Notes: a model not told the origin generated them from the sequence alone. Shown: positions 46,446 through 56,782, counted from the stretch's first letter. The stretch: DNA of 64,000 nucleotides from Engraulis encrasicolus (GCF_034702125.1 NC_085859.1:5756444-5820443); one strand, 5' to 3'. Numbers and translations are program-made.

Positions 46446-46950
46446 TGTGTGTGTGTGTGGTGGGTGTGTGTGTGTCTGTGTGTGCGTCTGGGGGTTACCA
46501 GTGTCTGTGTGTGTGTGTGTGTGGGGGGGGGGGGGGGGTACCTGTGTGTGTGTATGTGTGTCATATGGAAGAATGCAAGTAAAACCCTTTCACATTGATC
46601 AAATGAATGTGTGTGTGTGTGTGTGTGTGGGGGGGGGGGGGGGTCAAATGTATGCATGGATGTGTGTGTGTGAGTTGGTATATGTGAATGTTTGCCACAT
46701 GTGTCTGAACAATTGGTGTATGTGTGTGTGTGTGTGTGTGGGGGGGGGTGGGGGTGGGGGGGGTTACCTGTGTGTGTGTGTGTATGTGTGTGTGTGTGTG
46801 GGGGGTTACCTGTTTGTATGTGTGTGTGTGTGTGGGGGGTTAACCTGTGTGTGTCTGTGTATATGTGCGTGATGGGGGGGGGGGGGGAACCTGTGTGTGT
46901 GTGTGGGGGTTACCTCTGTGTGTGTCTGTGTATGTGTGTGTGGGGGGGGG
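45960..46950 (+). repeat. G-run / (GT)n intron between E7 and E6 of gene B2
   Basis: Same composition as 6,459-7,610, with many runs of 6-19 G on the plus strand. Length and run pattern differ from B1, showing rapid turnover. The long ORFs across it are artefacts. Confidence 0.95.
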
Positions 46951-46958
46951 TTACTCAC

Positions 46959-47006
46959 ACTGTAAGAAGTCTTCTCTGGTCCCTGGTTCAGCCTGGCCAT
47001 CAGACA
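46959..47006 (-). CDS. Gene B2, exon E6 (48 bp)
   Basis: Acceptor CTCAG, donor GTGAGT; encodes SDGQAEPGTREDFLQ with split codons V (G from E5 + TG) and Y (T + AT of E7). Identical length to B1. Typical short finTRIM exon linking the coiled coil to B30.2. Confidence 0.88.
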
Positions 47007-47973
47007 CTGAGAAAGAAAACAATACATTGGCCTAAATAAGTGCATCAACAATATGTTCTACATTGTCTTGGCAAAAAATGACAAATGTTCTAAATAACAC
47101 ATAAGATCAGGGGTGTAAAGTATACCCCTGCAGCCCCCGCAAGGCACATGGGCCCTTGACTTGAAGAAACGGGCCCCCTCCACATGATATTAGGCCATTC
47201 TTGGTAGCTTGCAGGGGGGCCTGAAGTACTTGCGTTACGGCAGGGCATAAGATGCAATGTTTTCAACAACACCCTTGAAAACCTCAAAACAATGTGAAAG
47301 AATAGTGGAAAGCATACCAAAACCCTTAACAGCTATGTCTAGAAATCAGACTTATTCCACCAAATATTCATTACTGATCTCTTTCTAAGTTAAGAGTAAG
47401 AGTAAGAGTAATTTATTTGTCACATACAACCCAAGCTTAAGCTAGCGTGCAGTGAAATGACAGTTGGTAACTCCATATGTGCAAAAAATATAAATTACAT
47501 AAATTAATTATACATCATAGAAATAAAAGTAGACGATTTTCTTAATTGTCCATAGCTGTGTAGACTCAACGACAAGGTGAAGTTCTCTGTGGAAAGTGAA
47601 CATAGATGTGGCACTGGCGTAGGCCTAGCTGTTGTGAAAAAGTCCACTGGTCATAGGGAAGGAGGACGCTCCCGTTGAGGCGTGCTGAAGACGCTTCCGT
47701 TGAGGGAGGCGTGCTGAACTCGCTTAGTGGCAAAACAGCATCCTCACGCCACTTGCTGATCACCGCGAGGCAAAGCGCAGTCCAATATCCACCCACTAAT
47801 ATGTATGTGAAGTTGTCAGGTTACCGGTCGAGGGTCGATCGAGGCTTTTCCCCTCCGATTCTTGTTTGGCATTCCCGTCTCCATGGAGAGTTCGGCAACC
47901 GCGTCATCTCATCTGACACAATCCGCGGTTTAAATTAAGAAAACAACCGAAAACGTTGTGAAGACAGCACTTA
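47007..47973. other. Gene B2 intron 5, left part
   Basis: Collinear with 7,665-8,631. The GAGTAA run is shorter here (about 47,394-47,411). No gene. Confidence 0.65.
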
Positions 47974-48203
47974 AAGGGACACTGTGTGAGATTTTTAGTT
48001 GTTTATTTCCAGAATTCATGCTGCCCATTCACTAATGTTACCTTTTTTTTATAGCTGTAAAAATGGCTCTACTTGGACAATAATAGAAAATATGTGTTTA
48101 TTACTTACTTCATGTAAAGACCAAATGTGCCAATAGGCAGTCCAGTTTCAATGAGCAGCATAGTTGCAGTACCTTTTTTGACCATTTCCTGCACAGTGTC
48201 CCT
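47974..48203. mobile_element. AGGGACACTG-family MITE (short form)
   Basis: Orthologous to 8,632-8,866. Flanked by TTAA on both sides (47,970-47,973; 48,204-48,207). Confidence 0.87.
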
Positions 48204-49028
48204 TTAAAAGTGCTTTTTCTCTCACACAGTCACGGCAACTCAAATTCATTGTAAAATATGGTCTAATACCATATAAAATAAGTTTTAAAGTTGCACAGTT
48301 GTGGGAGTTACCAGTAAGGCAGCCAAACAATGCAGCGCTATGGCAACAACGACATTACCATTATGCTGTTTTAGGTTAATATCATCTTGTTTTCTCTGCC
48401 TTTTGTGAGGTCTGGAAACATTGTATCTTGTGTTATTTTGACCATTTCTAATTTTCAGCAAAATAAATGCTCGAGTCTAAATGACAATATTTTCTTTCGA
48501 AATTCAGGGGAAATGTAGTTGGCAGTTTATATAATGAAACGACAATTTTTTTACTCAAACACATACCTATCCATATCAAAATTAGACTTTAATTAATTGG
48601 CCTCTCAATTGTCTTTCCGCAGCTATATTCAAGATGGGCAAAGACACCAGCAAAAAGGATAATGAGAGACTCCTTCCATTCCATATTTGAAAGGCTGCCC
48701 TAAAACATTTACATTTTGTTATAATTTTCAATTCTTTTTGTTTTCACCAAATATGGTGAAATGTGTCAAAATGTCCCTTCATTTCATCTTTGCGTGAAGA
48801 TTCTGAACTGGGTGCAGGTCTTACACGTAACTCAAAAGGGCTTATGGGCTGCGCTCGCTCGACAGCGCTCCTAGGTGAACTGCAGACACGGCTTGGATGG
48901 CGACTTTAGACACTGTATGTAAACCCACTGTGGTGATAGTTACCACTAGGTACTCCTCAAACGGACGGAGGGTGGATAGCTAAGGGGAGAGGTTGTCCAG
49001 CCGAAGTCCGGACAGATGGTCACCCTAC
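48204..49028. other. Gene B2 intron 5, right part
   Basis: Collinear with 8,867-9,714; no gene. Confidence 0.65.
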
Positions 49029-49186
49029 CTGGCTGTGTCAGCATCTCCTTCGCCTCCTGCTGCTTTGCCTCTTGCAGCTGCTGAAATTTCTGCGGCTTTG
49101 CCTCTTGCAATGGCTGCCGCACCCACTCCTGCTGCTGCCCCCGTGCCTCCTGCAGTTGCTGCGCTAGCTCCTGTTGCTGCTCCCTG
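49029..49186 (-). CDS. Gene B2, exon E5: Gln-rich coiled coil (158 bp)
   Basis: Acceptor CAAAG, donor GTAGGGTG. With the AG left by E4 it starts S, then REQQQELAQQLQEARGQQQ, EWVRQPLQEAKPQKFQQLQ, EAKQQEAKEMLTQP: internally repetitive, (Q/L)QEA(K/R)QQ-like heptads typical of a long parallel or antiparallel coiled coil. It ends with G, completing Val with E6. 158 bp keeps frame. The repeats make this exon prone to slippage, which is what broke B1. The coiled coil would drive dimerisation. Confidence 0.86.
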
Positions 49187-49550
49187 CTTTGAGAATATAA
49201 ATAAATAACCTATAACATGCAAGGGCATGGGGGTTATCTAACATTTTAAGCTATATCTTCAACGTTGACTATTATTTAGATATGGTTCATCTCAAGATAT
49301 ATACACTGTTCAACAAATGCCCAATTTAATCATACTTCTGTGAAATCAACATGTCCAGTTAGGAATCAGAACAAATTGTGAATCTATTTTCCAAGTTTAC
49401 TTTGCAAATTGAACCAGGAACAAGTAGAATTGAGAGGCAATAACCAAAACACATGCTAAAAAAAGAGTTGTTCTGCAGTTGGTGTCCAAAGACCATTTCT
49501 CTGTTTTAATTCTTTCAGGCTGAAATTTTAAGTCACTTCTTAATTCTAAG
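49187..49550. other. Gene B2 intron 4 segment
   Basis: Non-coding, collinear with 9,871-10,230. Confidence 0.6.
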
Positions 49551-50085
49551 GGTGCCGGTATGCTTGCTGCGAGCTGTAAATTACGCGCGTCACCGCGAGC
49601 AACCGACACGTGCTTGCTTCAAAAGCAGTTGACCAAGACGCAAAATACTGGCGGTATCATCCAGGGGCAGAGAGCACGCAGCATTGGGATGCGGAAATTG
49701 GGAACACAGATGGCAAGGAAAACAACAAAACAAAAAGAGGGGCTCCCTGGGCAAGGAAACAATACTGCTACTACTCCTATATGTGCACGCTCCTTTTTCA
49801 AAGTGCAACAAGGAAGTATGATCACAAATGTTTGAAATTTCGGACAAACTCAATGAGACGCTCTTAAAAGTTGCTGCCATTGTTGTTTTCATATCAAGCA
49901 CACGCGTGGAACTGTGCAGTCTTTCTTACGATCGCCCCCAGCAAGTTTGAAGATATCGCACCTAACGCACGCATTTGGCTGCTGTGTCCAGCGTGCACGA
50001 AATTGACATTAAATACGCATGTTAACATGTTCAGTAACCAATCGTGCACGTGCTCGCGTATCTTGCAGCAAGCATGCTGGCACCT
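49551..50085. mobile_element. GTGCCGGTATGC-family MITE, uninterrupted copy
   Basis: GGTGCCGGTATGCTTGCTGC to GCAGCAAGCATGCTGGCACC, 535 bp. It represents the empty site for the 4.17-kb LINE in B1; the LINE junction falls at about 49,789. Confidence 0.85.
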
Positions 50086-50626
50086 TTAGAGTGTCTCACT
50101 CCCACCCCTGGAGGTACCATGAGGCGGTGTTAACCACTCACTGAAATCGCTCAGGTGCTGCTCATTCAAGATGACACATCACTGTGAGATGTGGCAAGAA
50201 GATTTGCAGTGTCCAGAGCTTGCGATATAGTACCAGAAGACAGTATTACACCAGGGCATATGGAGGGGGTGCTAGCAGAGCACTTCCTGTGTCACCTGGT
50301 ACAAAGAAGGAGATTGTGATCCCGCTACTGGGTTCCCTCCTATGGCCAAATGTAATGTAATGTAATGTAATGTGAACCCTCCTATGGCCACCTCCACACC
50401 TCCTGTAGTACTAGTTAGCCCCCTCGTATAACCTGAACGCTTTAGACACTGCTGAGAGACACAGGAAACCTTCTTGCCACACCTCAGTTTGGATTTTGGA
50501 TGAACAGCACTGCCTGAGTGACTGCAGTGGGTGATAAACAGCTCCTCATGATACCTCCAGGGATGATAAACACTTCATGATACTTCCAGGGGTGATAAAC
50601 ACCTACTGATACCTCGAGGGTTGACA
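50086..50626. mobile_element. Foldback repeat, B2 copy, with (AATGT)n and tandem CTCCAGGG units
   Basis: Counterpart of 14,924-15,370. Unlike B1 it contains an AATGT pentamer run at about 50,350-50,372 and several repeated GATAAACACCTCCTGATAC-like units at 50,530-50,626. Confidence 0.65.
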
Positions 50627-51117
50627 AACAAAAAAAACACACTCCTCACTATGTTCTATCAGTCTGTGGTTGCCAGTGTACTTTTTTATGCAGGGGTGGA
50701 AGCATAAGGAAGAGGGATGTTGCGCGGCTTGACAGACTGGTGAGGAAAGCTGGCTCCGTTGTGGGAGAAGAGCTGGAGAACTTCACTTCAGTGTCAGATA
50801 GAAGATCTTTGAGCCAACTGCTCATCATCTTGGACAATAAGGCGCACCCACTCTACAACACAATCATCCAACAAAAGAGTGTGTTCAGCTGGAGGCTGAG
50901 AGCACTGAAATTCAGGACTGACAGACTGGGGAAATCATTTGTCCCTAGAGCCATGCAACTCAATAATTTGTCCATTTATTTGTATATTATTTTTACTTCT
51001 CTTTTTTATCTACAGAGCAAACTGGGAAAATAATTTCCCCTTGGGGATAAATAAAGTTTAATCTCATCTAATCTAATATAATCTAATCTAATCTAATCTA
51101 ATCTAATCTAATCTAAA
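50627..51117 (+). mobile_element. LINE 3' fragment (Rex1/CR1-like) with (TAATC)n tail
   Basis: The open stretch 50,740-51,000 reads RKAGSVVGEELENF, SQLLIILDNKAHPLYNTI and RTDRLGKSFVPRAMQLNN, the ORF2 C-terminus typical of fish Rex1-like LINEs. It is followed by CCTTGGGGATAAATAAAG and about ten TAATC units. Absent in B1, so it inserted after duplication. 5' truncated. Confidence 0.8.
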
Positions 51118-51345
51118 CATTACATTACATTTCACTTAGCTGACGCTTTCATTTGTTCAAAGCGACTTACAACTATTATTTTTCAGGGTATTGGTTACAG
51201 TCCCTGGAGCAATGTGGGGTTAGGTGCCTTGCTCAAGGGCACTTCAGCCATGGATGGAGGTGTAGGGAGAGGTCAGGGGGGATTTGAACCGGCAACCCCC
51301 AGATTGAAAGACCAACTCTCTAACCACTAGGCCACGACTGAACAC
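51118..51345 (-). mobile_element. tRNA-derived SINE
   Basis: On the minus strand: A box GTGGCCTAGTGGTTAGAGAG, B box GGTTGCCGGTTCAAATCC, then CCCTTGAGCAAGGCACCTAA and a 3' part with AAGCGACTTACA inverse. It sits directly next to the LINE tail; absent in B1. Confidence 0.85.
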
Positions 51346-51735
51346 CTCATCACGATACCTCCAGGGGTGTCAGAATGCATCGGAATAATACATACATGAA
51401 CAGAATACATGTTTTGGTTAGTGTCTATCATTAAAACTACACGAAATGGATTCATAATCACTGCTGCTTCCCCACTGGACTGGCTGATTAGAAGCATGAT
51501 TCACTTGGAATAGCAACACATTATTTTGATGTTCCCTTAATTTCTGGGCAGTGTGCTTTGAGAACATTGATGGCATATAGTTTGATAACTTTCACCAGTT
51601 GTTTCTTGTATTAAATTGACTAGATGAATATTTCAAATTATAATATTAATAGGGGGAAAGCTGCACTTCAGGTAGTATGCTTTCTATCTATGACAATGAA
51701 GTGTCCATTGTTGTCACCCTTATGTTTATATTTAC
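51346..51735. other. Gene B2 intron 4, remainder
   Basis: Non-coding, collinear with 15,371-15,758. Confidence 0.6.
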
Positions 51736-51929
51736 CTGATATTTTTCTCTTCCTTTCTGACTTTACAGTCAGATGTAGAAATCGTATCTTGCAAGTCAGA
51801 CATCTGTCTTTTGAGTTGACGCATCTCCTGTTGCATGGAAGTCATGACACGTAGCACTGGGTCCTCCTCTTGACCACGTCTCTTCCTTGAGGAACTTGGT
51901 GACTCATCAGAGTCACTCCTGTGAGGTTC
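51736..51929 (-). CDS. Gene B2, exon E4: linker / coiled coil (194 bp)
   Basis: Acceptor AAAG, donor GTAAAT. Begins EPHRSDSDESPSSSRKRRGQ, then a helix (VLRVMTSMQQEMRQLKRQ...DTISTSDCKVRKEEKNI). The Ser/Asp patch followed by RKRR may be a phosphorylation-controlled or nuclear-import segment (inference). Phase 0 at the start, phase 2 at the end. Nearly identical to B1, so the duplication is recent or the exon is under constraint. Confidence 0.87.
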
Positions 51930-52238
51930 CTTTAAACATAAAATGGAAATTAAAAAAATATCGGTTTGAAAGTGGGATTCTCCGAGAATGGGAAACACTC
52001 TCCCAGACCTAGTGAATGGAGCTGTGTGGAACTACAGGTCTGGCAAGAGTTTAGTTTGTTAAGTGATCAAGTGAAATAAACAAGACAACAGACATTTTGA
52101 AACAGTTTTGAATGCACTCCACACATGAAACTCTGCAGCATTGAAATTTTGCAGCATTCCGTTTTGCATATGAAATGTTCAATCTGTCTCCTACAACAAA
52201 AGCACAAAAGCTCCACCCAAGGTTATCCCTTCACATAC

Positions 52239-52569
52239 CTTCAATTCAGTGTGGACCATTTTCTCCTCCATGGTTTCAACAGCTTCCACTAATGTGTGTC
52301 TCTGCAGTGCCGGAATAGTGTAGTGCTCTTTCACATGGGTGCCGCAGAAGGAGGCAGTGCAGGTCAAACAGGTTTTAACAGCCTTCAGTTTCCGCCCGGT
52401 GCAGAAATCACACTCCACATCTCCAGGACCAGCGTAGCTTTGGGCAGGCAGGACAGGACTGAAGTGCTCTAGCTTGTGGACCACCAGTGCCAAGGCTGAG
52501 TTTGAGTAGAGTGCCGGGTGGGAGCTGTATGTGCGTGGACACTCGGGACAGGCGTAGTGGCCTGCTTGG
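52239..52569 (-). CDS. Gene B2, exon E3: second half of RING + B-box
   Basis: The acceptor is TCTAG at the end of a (TAATC)n tract; donor GTATGTG. C completes Ser, then QAGHYACPECPR closes the C3HC4 RING. Residues after about 50 form one B-box: CDFCTGRKLKAVKTCLTC and CGTHVKEHYTIPALQRH. Ends MVHTELK (phase 0). 331 bp; lacks the 24-bp tandem duplication of B1. No B-box2 exists anywhere between E3 and E5. Confidence 0.9.
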
Positions 52570-52665
52570 CTAGATTAGATTAGATTAGATTAGATTAGAT
52601 TCTTAATTGTCCCAAAGGGATATTTGTTTTCACATCAGACATTCAGGTTAGATCTTTGTAGTACA
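52570..52665 (-). mobile_element. LINE 3' tail with (TAATC)n forming the E3 splice acceptor
   Basis: Orthologue of 16,588-16,700: CAAATATCCCTTTGGGACAA then about six TAATC units, ending at the acceptor AG. Tract length differs from B1 (about 9 units). Each TCTAATC matches the vertebrate branch-point consensus. Confidence 0.7.
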
Positions 52666-52779
52666 CATCCCATTACAATATACATATCGAGACCATTTCC
52701 ACACAGACACAAAAACATCCTCAGACATCCATACATCACATCTATTCATATACACTCTAATATACACTCCTCTACATAC

Positions 52780-52917
52780 CTAGGCTGTTCCCAGTATGAG
52801 GTGATGCACTGCTTGCAGTAACTGTGTCCACAGGGGATGGACACTGGGTCTTTCAGTACACCTGTGCAGACTGAACATCTGAAGTCCTTGTTGGTCAAGA
52901 GACTGATGGCCAACTCA
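52780..52917 (-). CDS. Gene B2, exon E2: first half of RING (138 bp)
   Basis: Acceptor TCTCTACAG, donor GTATGTAG. T completes Ser from E1, then ELAISLLTNKDFRCSVC, TGVLKDPVSIPCGHSYCKQC and SYWEQP plus AG. Ligands C-x2-C-x11-C-x-H-x2-C-x2-C are all present; the remaining C-x2-C is on E3. The RING recruits E2 enzymes for ubiquitin transfer. Confidence 0.9.
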
Positions 52918-53031
52918 CTGTAGAGATAAAAACAAAGCTTAATCTCAGGGTCACTCTCCACGCCTCATTTGAATACAAGACAACTGTGATGATCATACCC
53001 AGCTCAGTGAATCAGGAATGATGGAATTTAC

Positions 53032-53124
53032 CTGGCATGAGCTGGTGTAATAGATTCTCTTTTCATGTCTTCTGAATCCACTGAGTGTAGTCCAGGTGAG
53101 TGGAACCGTTCCAACTTCATCAGT
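53032..53124 (-). CDS. Gene B2, exon E1 (31 codons)
   Basis: Acceptor TTTCAG at 53,125-53,130, donor GTAAATTCC. One split base, then LMKLERFHSPGLHSVDSEDM and KRESITPAHA plus AG. The N-terminal half resembles a diverged M module (MKLER..SPG). If the upstream modules are not used, ATG at 53,118-53,120 is a plausible start and gives a RING protein with a 32-residue leader. Phase matches both the M exons and E2. Confidence 0.8.
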
Positions 53125-53597
53125 CTGAAATCACAATATAATCACTTTTAAACTGCAGTAGATTTTGAACCAAGGAACCAGACCAATCAGATCAAATCTG
53201 AAGCATGGAAATTATATCAGTAATATAGAACTCTTGCGCCCACTAGTTTTTGGGCCCTATGACATGACTATATTTTTGTGACACATGGTCACAAAAACGT
53301 ACCACATTCCACAGTTGATTATTGGTGATTCTTTCAGTTGATAATTTCCTTCAATTCAAATTACAAATAATTATATAATGTGCAATTCACCCCTTATACA
53401 GTACAGTGTACCTCCGAATGAATATAACTGCCTTCTGTCCAGTTTATACTCATACAAGAAGACCAAATACAGCACACCCATCACATACTATCACATATTG
53501 TAGTGAAACAGGATATGTATGAACACAATGCCATAAGAGAATTCAATGCAGTTTTATGAATTTAATTTGAACTAAAATGAAAGACACTCTCTAAACC
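53125..53597. other. Gene B2 intron between E1 and M1
   Basis: Non-coding; collinear with B1 except for the SINE and MITE found only there. Confidence 0.6.
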
Positions 53598-54170
53598 TTG
53601 AGTCAGGAGGTCTATGCTCCTGATTGAAGTGTAAGGGTTTATCGGGAGCGTATCTATGTTCCCCGGGTCCTATGTTCCCCGTTCTTTGTATGGGACCGGG
53701 GAATTTAAAGGGACACTGTGTGAGATTTTTAGTTGTTTATTTCCAGAATTCATGCTGCTCATTCACTAATGTTACCTTTTTCATGAATACTTACCACCAT
53801 CATCAAATTCTAAGTATTAATCATAACTGGAAAAATTGCACTTTTCATACATGAAAAGGGGGATCTTCTCCATGGTCCGCCATTTTGAATTTCCAAAAAT
53901 AGCCATTTTTAGCTGCAAAAATGACTTTACTTGGACCATACTAGAAAATATTTGTTTAATACTAAGTAAACATTCATGTAAAAATCAAATTTGGCAATAG
54001 GCAGCCCAATTTCAATGAGCAGCATAGTTGCAGTACCTTTTGCACCATTTCCTGCACAGTGTCCCTTTAAGGCCCTTTCTCTAAAAAAAAAAAAAGGGTT
54101 CTATGTTCCCCGCATTGACCTCAGAGAGACACAGCTGGGTGCAGGTGAGTTTGACCTTCCCAGTTTCATT
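53598..54170 (-). pseudogene. Gene B2, module exon M1, interrupted by insertion
   Basis: The outer part (54,116-54,170: acceptor TTTCAG, MKLGRSNSPAPSCVSLRSM) and the inner part (53,598-53,640, to donor AAG/GTTTAG) match the B1 exon 23,236-23,340. They are separated by about 470 bp of repeat (CGGGGAACATAG-type sequence with a MITE inside). The exon cannot be used as such, but because M exons are symmetric, skipping it leaves the frame of M2 to E1 intact. Confidence 0.75.
53709..54066. mobile_element. AGGGACACTG-family MITE, full length, TTAA target
   Basis: AGGGACACTGTGTGAGATTT to GCACAGTGTCCCT, flanked by TTAA (53,705-53,708; 54,067-54,070). Nested within a TATGTTCCCCG-rich repeat that itself sits in exon M1. 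Confidence 0.9.
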
Positions 54171-54270
54171 CTGAAATCACATGTGGGAAAAGCAAAACAG
54201 AAATCCATAATGTGTAAGACCACAATGTGTGCATTGTCTATCAACAAATACAAATCATCTTAATGCTCAC

Positions 54271-54363
54271 TTTGGGTTGGGTGTAAATTCTCCTGTGAAG
54301 TTTGCTAGTGGATCCATTGACCTGAGAGACACACAGCTGGGGGCAGGTGAATCTGACTTTACA
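54271..54363 (-). CDS. Gene B2, module exon M2 (93 bp)
   Basis: Acceptor TTTCAG at 54,364-54,369, donor GTGAGC. Encodes VKSDSPAPSCVSLRSMDPLA followed by NFTGEFTPNP, with one split base at the start and AA at the end, so it can splice to M1 or straight to E1 (AA+A = Lys). It is 9 bp shorter than its B1 counterpart. No start codon or earlier module is recognised to the right, so the 5' end of B2 is uncertain. Confidence 0.7.
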
Positions 54364-54371
54364 CTGAAATC

Positions 54372-55657
54372 ACAAAATTTTGAAATTTATTAAAAAGGCC
54401 TACTATACAGTTGTGCTCAAATAATAGCAGTGCCTTTACAAAGGTGAGTAAATGTACACATCCTTCAAATAAATTAAGAAAATGCATTTGGGGCACTGCA
54501 CATTCACTGCACATTGTATTTCAATGGGGAAAGTAATTCAATACTATACTTTTTCATATAAAGTTACAGGGCAACTCCTGCCAATTTCAATGTGCTGTTG
54601 TATTGCTCACACTACCCTTGACTTATCAGTACACGGTGATGCAGCATTTTTTTGCTCAGCCCTTTACGATATATGAGCTATTCTAATGGGGGAAACTTTA
54701 GTTTATATTTCAATTTTTTTTTTTTTTTTATTCCCAAAAACATCCACAAGGTTATGCAACATCAGCAACTAGCGAACAGCGATACCTTTTGGGAAAATAT
54801 TTGGAGTAGGCCTATGTTCATTTTTTAAAAAAAGATTGGGGAAAAAAATGGAAACTCAAAACAATTCTGTACAAACTAACAAATTCTTGAAATTTCAACT
54901 TCGCAGAGCATCCTAATCTAATATTTTGTTGCAGAACTATGGTTTCTAATAACAGTTTTGCATCTGTGGTGCATGGAGTCAACCAATGTCCAGGCCCAGC
55001 AACCATGGCCGTAGCCAGCCCTGTGAAGTAGGCGAGGTCCATGATGCGCGCGGAGCGCGCGCCGGATTTTTTTTTATTAATACAAAGTATATATTGAAAA
55101 ATAATTCATAAAAAAAAAATATAGGCTACATAGGCCTATAGGGCCCTCCTAAATGAATGTATAGGCCTAATGTGAAATAGTAAATATGTAGGCCTACATG
55201 TATAATAAATATGTTGTAGTTTTCAGCCAACTCAGCCTGTTCCCTTTGAATCGCTATGTTTTGGTATCATGCCTCTTTTGTCATAAACAGCATTCTCCCA
55301 GTCAGTAAAGCCCTTTGTAAGGAAACTAAAGTTTGACCCAGAGGTGAGTTGCACAATAAGCTGCATCCTCAGATGGCAAGTTGCACAGTCATTCATATTT
55401 TTTCTCCCAATGAAATTACACTTCAGCTGTTTTCCTCCAAAGGTACAGGGATAGCTACCTCTGTAGTGCAAACCACCTATTTTGGAGTAAACCTTTTTCT
55501 CCCTCGAGACGCATCAACCGTTTTGTTTTTATTTAGTTGTTGTTATAGTTCTTCACACAAGAGCGCATAAGACAAAAGTCTATCAACGAGAAAGAAAAGT
55601 AGCCTATCCTCCACGCTCCTGTGCCATCTGGTGCGTCACGGCTATACAGACATACTG
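54372..55657. other. Non-coding stretch right of gene B2
   Basis: No gene. It contains TTGTGCTCAAATAATAGCAG at about 54,412 (a common fish repeat start), poly-T at 54,714-54,730, and CGCGCGGAGCGCGCGCC at about 55,047, a short perfect-looking palindrome. Confidence 0.55.
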
Positions 55658-55795
55658 ACCGGAGCCTCTTCAGGTGTTGATATTTTACTTCGATTGATTC
55701 GATATCTGACCAAGACGTGGCAACGTCGATAGTCTTGGCACTTGTCCAAATTAACAGTAAAATATCCACACCTGAAGATGTTCCGGTGACCTCCT
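55658..55795. repeat. Short palindromic element, about 138 bp
   Basis: CCGGAGCCTCTTCAGGTGTTGATATTTTACT-like left arm (about 31 bp) mirrors AGTAAAATATCCACACCTGA with AGATGTTCCGG at the right. CCAAGACGTGGCAACGTCG and TAGTCTTGG inside are also partly complementary. It may be a minimal MITE or a structured element. Confidence 0.65.
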
Positions 55796-56640
55796 CTATC
55801 AGTGTTTTTCACAGGCTTTCCTATTTACAATCAACCTTTCACGGATAGGCTATCCTATGCTTTTACCTTTATGCAGCAGCTGATGCAGCAGCCGGCCTTC
55901 TTAAAATAATGACTCAAATGGCTTTTTAAAACACCATAGCCTACTTGTTATGCATGAGCTTTAGGTATACAACGGTATACAACTATATACAACTATATAT
56001 AGAAAATACCCAGTTTTAGATTTTTTGAGCCACGCATATGCTTAAAAAGTGATTTTAAGTGTCTATGACGTCACATCCTTAGCAAAATGCTAGCGAGTAG
56101 TGAGCAACAAAAACTCTTCCTGTAAAAAATCAAACAGACATATGTGCTTTTTTACCAAACTGTTGAGTGAAACCCTTATTGAAGTCTCCAGAACGACATT
56201 CAAATCTGAGCTTTGTTGATGAGACCTGGGTGAAAATTAAGATCTTTAGCATCTAGCTCCATTGGGTCCCATTCAATCTGGTCTCCGATGCGCGACTAGT
56301 GGAGAACTCATTGCAGAACTGCAGCCAAAAAAACATAGAACTAATAGAAACAACTGGTACAATGGGCTGTGGTTGAACTCCTTTGGAATGCTATGCAAAT
56401 TAGCTATGACGCAGTTTGGCGACAGCCGCCACAGCCAATGAGATTGTTGGAATGCTTGCATTCTGCTTTCAACTGACATACTTAAGTCGCTTCAATTACT
56501 CTTGCTGCACAGAAATGATTGTCTGTCGCTTGAATTGCATCACGGCCAGTCTATTCGCCCGGTAATCCCTTGATTTAGTTTCTTAGAAGTAGCCCTGTCT
56601 ATTTGAAACTTTCCACACGACATTCCCAACCAGTTTCAGA
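55796..56640. other. Non-coding stretch
   Basis: No gene recognised. Confidence 0.5.
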
Positions 56641-56654
56641 CAAATGTTTTAAGT

Positions 56655-56702
56655 TGACACACATCCTCTCACTCTCCTCCACTGCTGTCTGTGCACCAGA
56701 CT
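56655..56702 (-). pseudogene. finTRIM exon-3 remnant
   Basis: On the minus strand a CATCAG acceptor is followed by codons for AQTAVEESEDV, the same exon start as at 1-62 (identity to gene A is obvious over about 50 bp). Homology stops after about 45 bp. No other exons are nearby. It is an isolated relic next to (GA)n. Confidence 0.6.
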
Positions 56703-56707
56703 GATGG

Positions 56708-56710
<3 letters not shown>

Positions 56711-56771
<61 letters not shown>
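56711..56771. repeat. (GA)n microsatellite
   Basis: Uninterrupted GA tract of about 60 bp. Confidence 0.97.
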
Positions 56772-56775
<4 letters not shown>

Positions 56776-56782
56776 TCACTAC

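Noticed and set aside
53064..53066. ATG as the definite start codon of gene B2, with loss in B1 as start-codon loss
   Set aside because: The frame is open upstream through the whole exon to an acceptor, so this Met is more likely internal; kept only as an alternative.
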